Assembly: GCF_011617245.1 (NCBI RefSeq)
Contig: NZ_CP050152.1
Location: forward strand, 3,958,503 to 4,022,502
Source: Brevibacterium atlanticum
GTDB taxonomy: Bacteria > Actinomycetota > Actinomycetes > Actinomycetales > Brevibacteriaceae
Length of the DNA: 64,000 nt
Reading direction: 5' to 3'
The position numbers and the translations under genes were made by a program. The notes under the pieces were generated by a model, which saw only the letters and a program-made list of their open reading frames with translations, was not told the origin of the DNA and did not search any database. Positions within the stretch are counted from its first letter, which is position 1. Each line of letters opens with the position of its first letter. Shown piece after piece: positions 61,525 to 64,000 of this stretch.

Positions 61525-62471
61525 ATAGGTCGTTGCCCCAGGAATACTCACAGTCCGGACTCCCCTCCTCCGTCTCTGTCTATGAGGTGAGCGCCCGTGA
61601 CGGCCTCCAGTCTCAGGATCGAACTCTGCCCGTCGCCACACGACTCGAACTCATCTCGCGTCTCAGCGCAGCAGGACTGACGTCCATAGAGGCCGGCAGC
61701 TTCGTCTCTGAACGTGCTGTTCCGCAGATGGCAGATACCCGGGAGGTTTTGGAAGGACTCGATCTCGATTCCGGTATCGCCTACCCGGTGCTCACTCCCA
61801 ATCAGAGAGGACTCGATGAGGCGCTGAACGCGGGAGCGAGAGACGTTGCTGTATTTCTCAGTGTCACCGAAGCGTTCTCCCGGGCCAATCTCGGTGACAC
61901 CCGAGAGATCACCACCGAACGCGGACTTGACGTCGCCAGAAGTGCGGTCACGTCGGATCTGCGGGTACGCGGCTACCTGTCGATGGTCTTCGGAGATCCG
62001 TGGGAAGGTCCCGTTGCCCCTGAGGAAGTCGCGACCGCGGCGAGACAGCTTCTCGATGCAGGGTGCTCTCGGATCTCGCTGGGAGACACGATCGGCACTG
62101 CGACGCCCGGACACGTGACTGTCGTACTTGATACCCTGGTCAGCGCCGGGATACCGATCGATGCGATCGCCCTGCACACCCACAACACCTACGGGCAGGC
62201 CCTGGCCAACGTGTACGCCGCTCTCCGATTCGGAGTGACGGAGTTCGATGCCTCGGTCGGCGGCGTGGGAGGTTGCCCGTTCGCACGGACTGCTACCGGA
62301 AATCTCGCGACCGAAGATCTGTTGTGGATGCTCGCGGGGCTCGGGATCGCGACAGGTGTGGACATCGAAGCAGCGGCGGCGACCAGTCAATGGCTGAGCG
62401 ATAGGCTCGGTCGACCTCTGGCCTCTGCCACTTCCTCGGCGATCACCGCTGAGCGAAAGCAGGCATCCTAG
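61521..62471 (+). CDS. mvaB: Hydroxymethylglutaryl-CoA lyase
   Basis: A 316-residue TIM-barrel lyase that splits HMG-CoA to acetyl-CoA and acetoacetate. SARDGLQSQ carries the catalytic Arg/Asp, HTHNTYGQAL the metal-binding His pair, and GVGGCPFA with GNLATED the cysteine loop. It overlaps mvaA by 4 nt. Together they convert mevalonate to central metabolites. Confidence 0.95.
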   Translation: MNRSLPQEYSQSGLPSSVSVYEVSARDGLQSQDRTLPVATRLELISRLSAAGLTSIEAGSFVSERAVPQMADTREVLEGLDLDSGIAYPVLTPNQRGLDEALNAGARDVAVFLSVTEAFSRANLGDTREITTERGLDVARSAVTSDLRVRGYLSMVFGDPWEGPVAPEEVATAARQLLDAGCSRISLGDTIGTATPGHVTVVLDTLVSAGIPIDAIALHTHNTYGQALANVYAALRFGVTEFDASVGGVGGCPFARTATGNLATEDLLWMLAGLGIATGVDIEAAAATSQWLSDRLGRPLASATSSAITAERKQAS

Positions 62472-62520
62472 ACACGCATCACCGACCAGAACGACATCGA
62501 ACGAGAGAAAGCAGGCAACG

Positions 62521-63021
62521 ATGCCGCAGTTGATCGAAGTGTGGAACGACACAGTCGATTCCCGCCATCTCGTGGGAGGGATCGCGATCGGTGTCGGAAT
62601 CGCCGTCCCGGCGTATCTCATCGCCGACCGCGCCTTCGCCAGTTCGGGGGACGAAGCCCTCGGACACTCGTACGCCCTACTCGTCGGCATCGTCGGCTGC
62701 ATCCTCGGCGCAGTCATCGTCGGTTTCATGTTCAAACCCAAACGGGTGATCACGACTACGGCTGTGGAGAACCGAAGCCGACAGGACGTCATCGACGAAA
62801 TCGTCGAGGAGTACGGTGATCTCGGCGACCCTCGTGAACTCGGTCCCGCCGCACAGCAGGAGGTCAGGGAACTCGGGCTCTTCGATGCCCTTCTCGAGAA
62901 CCATGAGGCCCGCGCCCACCGAGGCGGTCCGACAGAGTCGCACGACCGCGGACCTGGCGCGAAAGGATCCACCCCGACAGATGGATCAGCCTCCGCTCCG
63001 AGCAAGGGCGATGACCAGTGA
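62521..63021 (+). CDS. Small membrane protein of the mevalonate operon
   Basis: A 166-residue protein with two hydrophobic helices (about residues 17-35 and 52-74), followed by a charged soluble part with VIDEIVEEYGDLGDP and a disordered Ser/Pro/Gly-rich tail. No family is recognised. It has a good site (GAGAAAGCAGG), follows mvaB by 49 nt and overlaps the permease gene by 4 nt. It occupies the place of a small subunit of a TctA-like transporter, but its length and form do not match TctB. Confidence 0.75.
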   Translation: MPQLIEVWNDTVDSRHLVGGIAIGVGIAVPAYLIADRAFASSGDEALGHSYALLVGIVGCILGAVIVGFMFKPKRVITTTAVENRSRQDVIDEIVEEYGDLGDPRELGPAAQQEVRELGLFDALLENHEARAHRGGPTESHDRGPGAKGSTPTDGSASAPSKGDDQ

Positions 63022-64000
63022 GCGCGGACCTCATCGAACCGATCCTCTGGGCGGTCGGGATGGCACTGCTGGCCGCTGTTCTCTTCACCGGAATCGGCCT
63101 CATCTCGGGTACCGACGAAACCGCAATCGTCGCCCCGCTGGCCCTTCTCGTCATTCTCATCGGCGTTCCTCCGGCCGGCGTCATCGCCTTCTTCCTCGCG
63201 GCCATCATCTCCAAGCACATTTCCCATGCGGTGCCGACGACCTTGCTGGGCATCCCCGGTGACACGACGGCCGTGCCGATGCTGCGCGAGGCTCAATTGC
63301 TGCGCGCACTGGGAGTGCCGCACATCGCCCTGCAGAAGGCGATCTCCGGCGGAGTGATCTCGGTGATCATCGCAATTCCACTTTCGATCCTCTTCGCCCT
63401 TGTCCTCACCCCCTTCGCCGAGGCGATCGGGGCCGCAGCTCCCTGGATCTTCATTGCTGCCGCGGTCCTCGTCGCCTACACGTCGAAGGGAAAGCTCGCC
63501 GCCGTCGCCGCTCTCATCCCCTTCGTTCTGCTCATCGTCGGCCTACAGGCGTTCATCATGGAGCAGAAGGAAGCGACGTTCACGACATCGTTCTTCCTCG
63601 GCATCGCCACCGGACCGCTGATCTTCGATCTCTTCGCGGCCCTCTCACCCACTGGACGGAAGACAATGACCCAGGACGGCAAACGCGAGTTCACCCTCGC
63701 GCCCGATGTCCGCCCCGCCAGTCGCCGTCTGCCGAACCCGCTCCGGACCCTTGATCGTACTCAGATCGCTTACACCAGTGGTTCCGCCGCGATCACGAGC
63801 GCCACATTCGTCTTCTCACCTGTCGCCATGGCGGTGCTGATGGGTGAGATCACCGGCAGCCGGATCAAGAACGGCTATCACCGGCTGACCACGGTGATGA
63901 CCGTGCGCAACGGCACGACAGAATCGACCTATCTCGCCGAGACCCTCATCCCGCTCATCGCGATCGGCTTGCCGCTCTCACCGATGGCCGCGGGACCTGC
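63018..64000 (+). CDS. TctA-like permease, N-terminal part (cut by window end)
   Basis: The frame opens with GTG at 63018, overlapping the previous stop (GTGA), and stays open to the window end for 327 codons. Eight or so hydrophobic helices are visible. The stretch TTLLGIPGDTTAVPMLREAQLL resembles the conserved LLGIPGEA/DG region of TctA-type tricarboxylate permeases. As part of the mevalonate operon it is the likely mevalonate or HMG importer (inference). No substrate-binding TctC protein is visible inside the window; one could follow. Confidence 0.75.
   Translation, partial: MSADLIEPILWAVGMALLAAVLFTGIGLISGTDETAIVAPLALLVILIGVPPAGVIAFFLAAIISKHISHAVPTTLLGIPGDTTAVPMLREAQLLRALGVPHIALQKAISGGVISVIIAIPLSILFALVLTPFAEAIGAAAPWIFIAAAVLVAYTSKGKLAAVAALIPFVLLIVGLQAFIMEQKEATFTTSFFLGIATGPLIFDLFAALSPTGRKTMTQDGKREFTLAPDVRPASRRLPNPLRTLDRTQIAYTSGSAAITSATFVFSPVAMAVLMGEITGSRIKNGYHRLTTVMTVRNGTTESTYLAETLIPLIAIGLPLSPMAAGP

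Overview
The window is 64 kb of very GC-rich DNA (about two-thirds G+C by eye) with dense, short-spaced operons. Gene content is typical of a free-living actinobacterium: Tat and lipoprotein signals, OmpR, NarL and ECF regulators, a SigK/RskA pair, an LPXTG-anchored enzyme, actinobacterial regulator families and GTG starts. A Micrococcales genus such as Brevibacterium is my best guess. That is inference from style, not from a marker gene: no rRNA, tRNA or CRISPR array was seen.

Layout. 0-6 kb: 3' end of a CopA-type Cu(I) ATPase, then a lipoprotein/response regulator/histidine kinase operon arranged like cseA-cseB-cseC, then a VanY-like peptidase. 6-13.4 kb: a DUF1990 protein, a MaoC-type hydratase, a trehalose-6-phosphate phosphatase fused to a GH15 hydrolase, and a regulator/serine hydrolase/membrane protein operon. 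13.4-19.6 kb: Tat-exported Rieske protein, MFS exporter, RecQ, OsmC protein and kynureninase. 19.6-21 kb: an IS110-family element with a long structured non-coding left end. 21-30 kb: MOSC protein, MFS exporter, isochorismatase-rhodanese pair, two more OsmC/Ohr proteins, a PPK2 kinase and membrane proteins. 29.9-34 kb: a molybdopterin oxidoreductase and a fasciclin lipoprotein, both preceded by SigK-like promoters, followed by sigK-rskA. 34-38.6 kb: DJ-1/AraC regulator, monooxygenase, methyltransferase, and a second regulator/membrane protein/serine hydrolase cassette. 38.7-47.7 kb: two convergent kinase/regulator/ABC exporter modules with an AT-richer Abi (HEPN) defence gene at their junction. 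48-58 kb: cell-wall-anchored alkaline phosphatase, acetyltransferase, amino acid permease, TetR-ABC exporter, MarR-flavin monooxygenase and an AlaA-like aminotransferase. 58-64 kb: a mevalonate-catabolism locus made of a GAF/PucR-type regulator, degradative HMG-CoA reductase, HMG-CoA lyase, a small membrane protein and a TctA-like permease cut by the window end.

How the parts fit. The last region reads as a catabolic unit: import of mevalonate (inferred), oxidation to HMG-CoA, cleavage to acetyl-CoA and acetoacetate, under a regulator with a perfect 15-nt operator-like palindrome in front of the enzyme genes. The SigK block reads as an extracytoplasmic stress regulon. Most transporter operons carry their own local regulator and a visible operator palindrome. 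Long perfect hairpins sit between several convergent genes, and the decamer GCCGAGGYGG recurs at least 37 times across the window.
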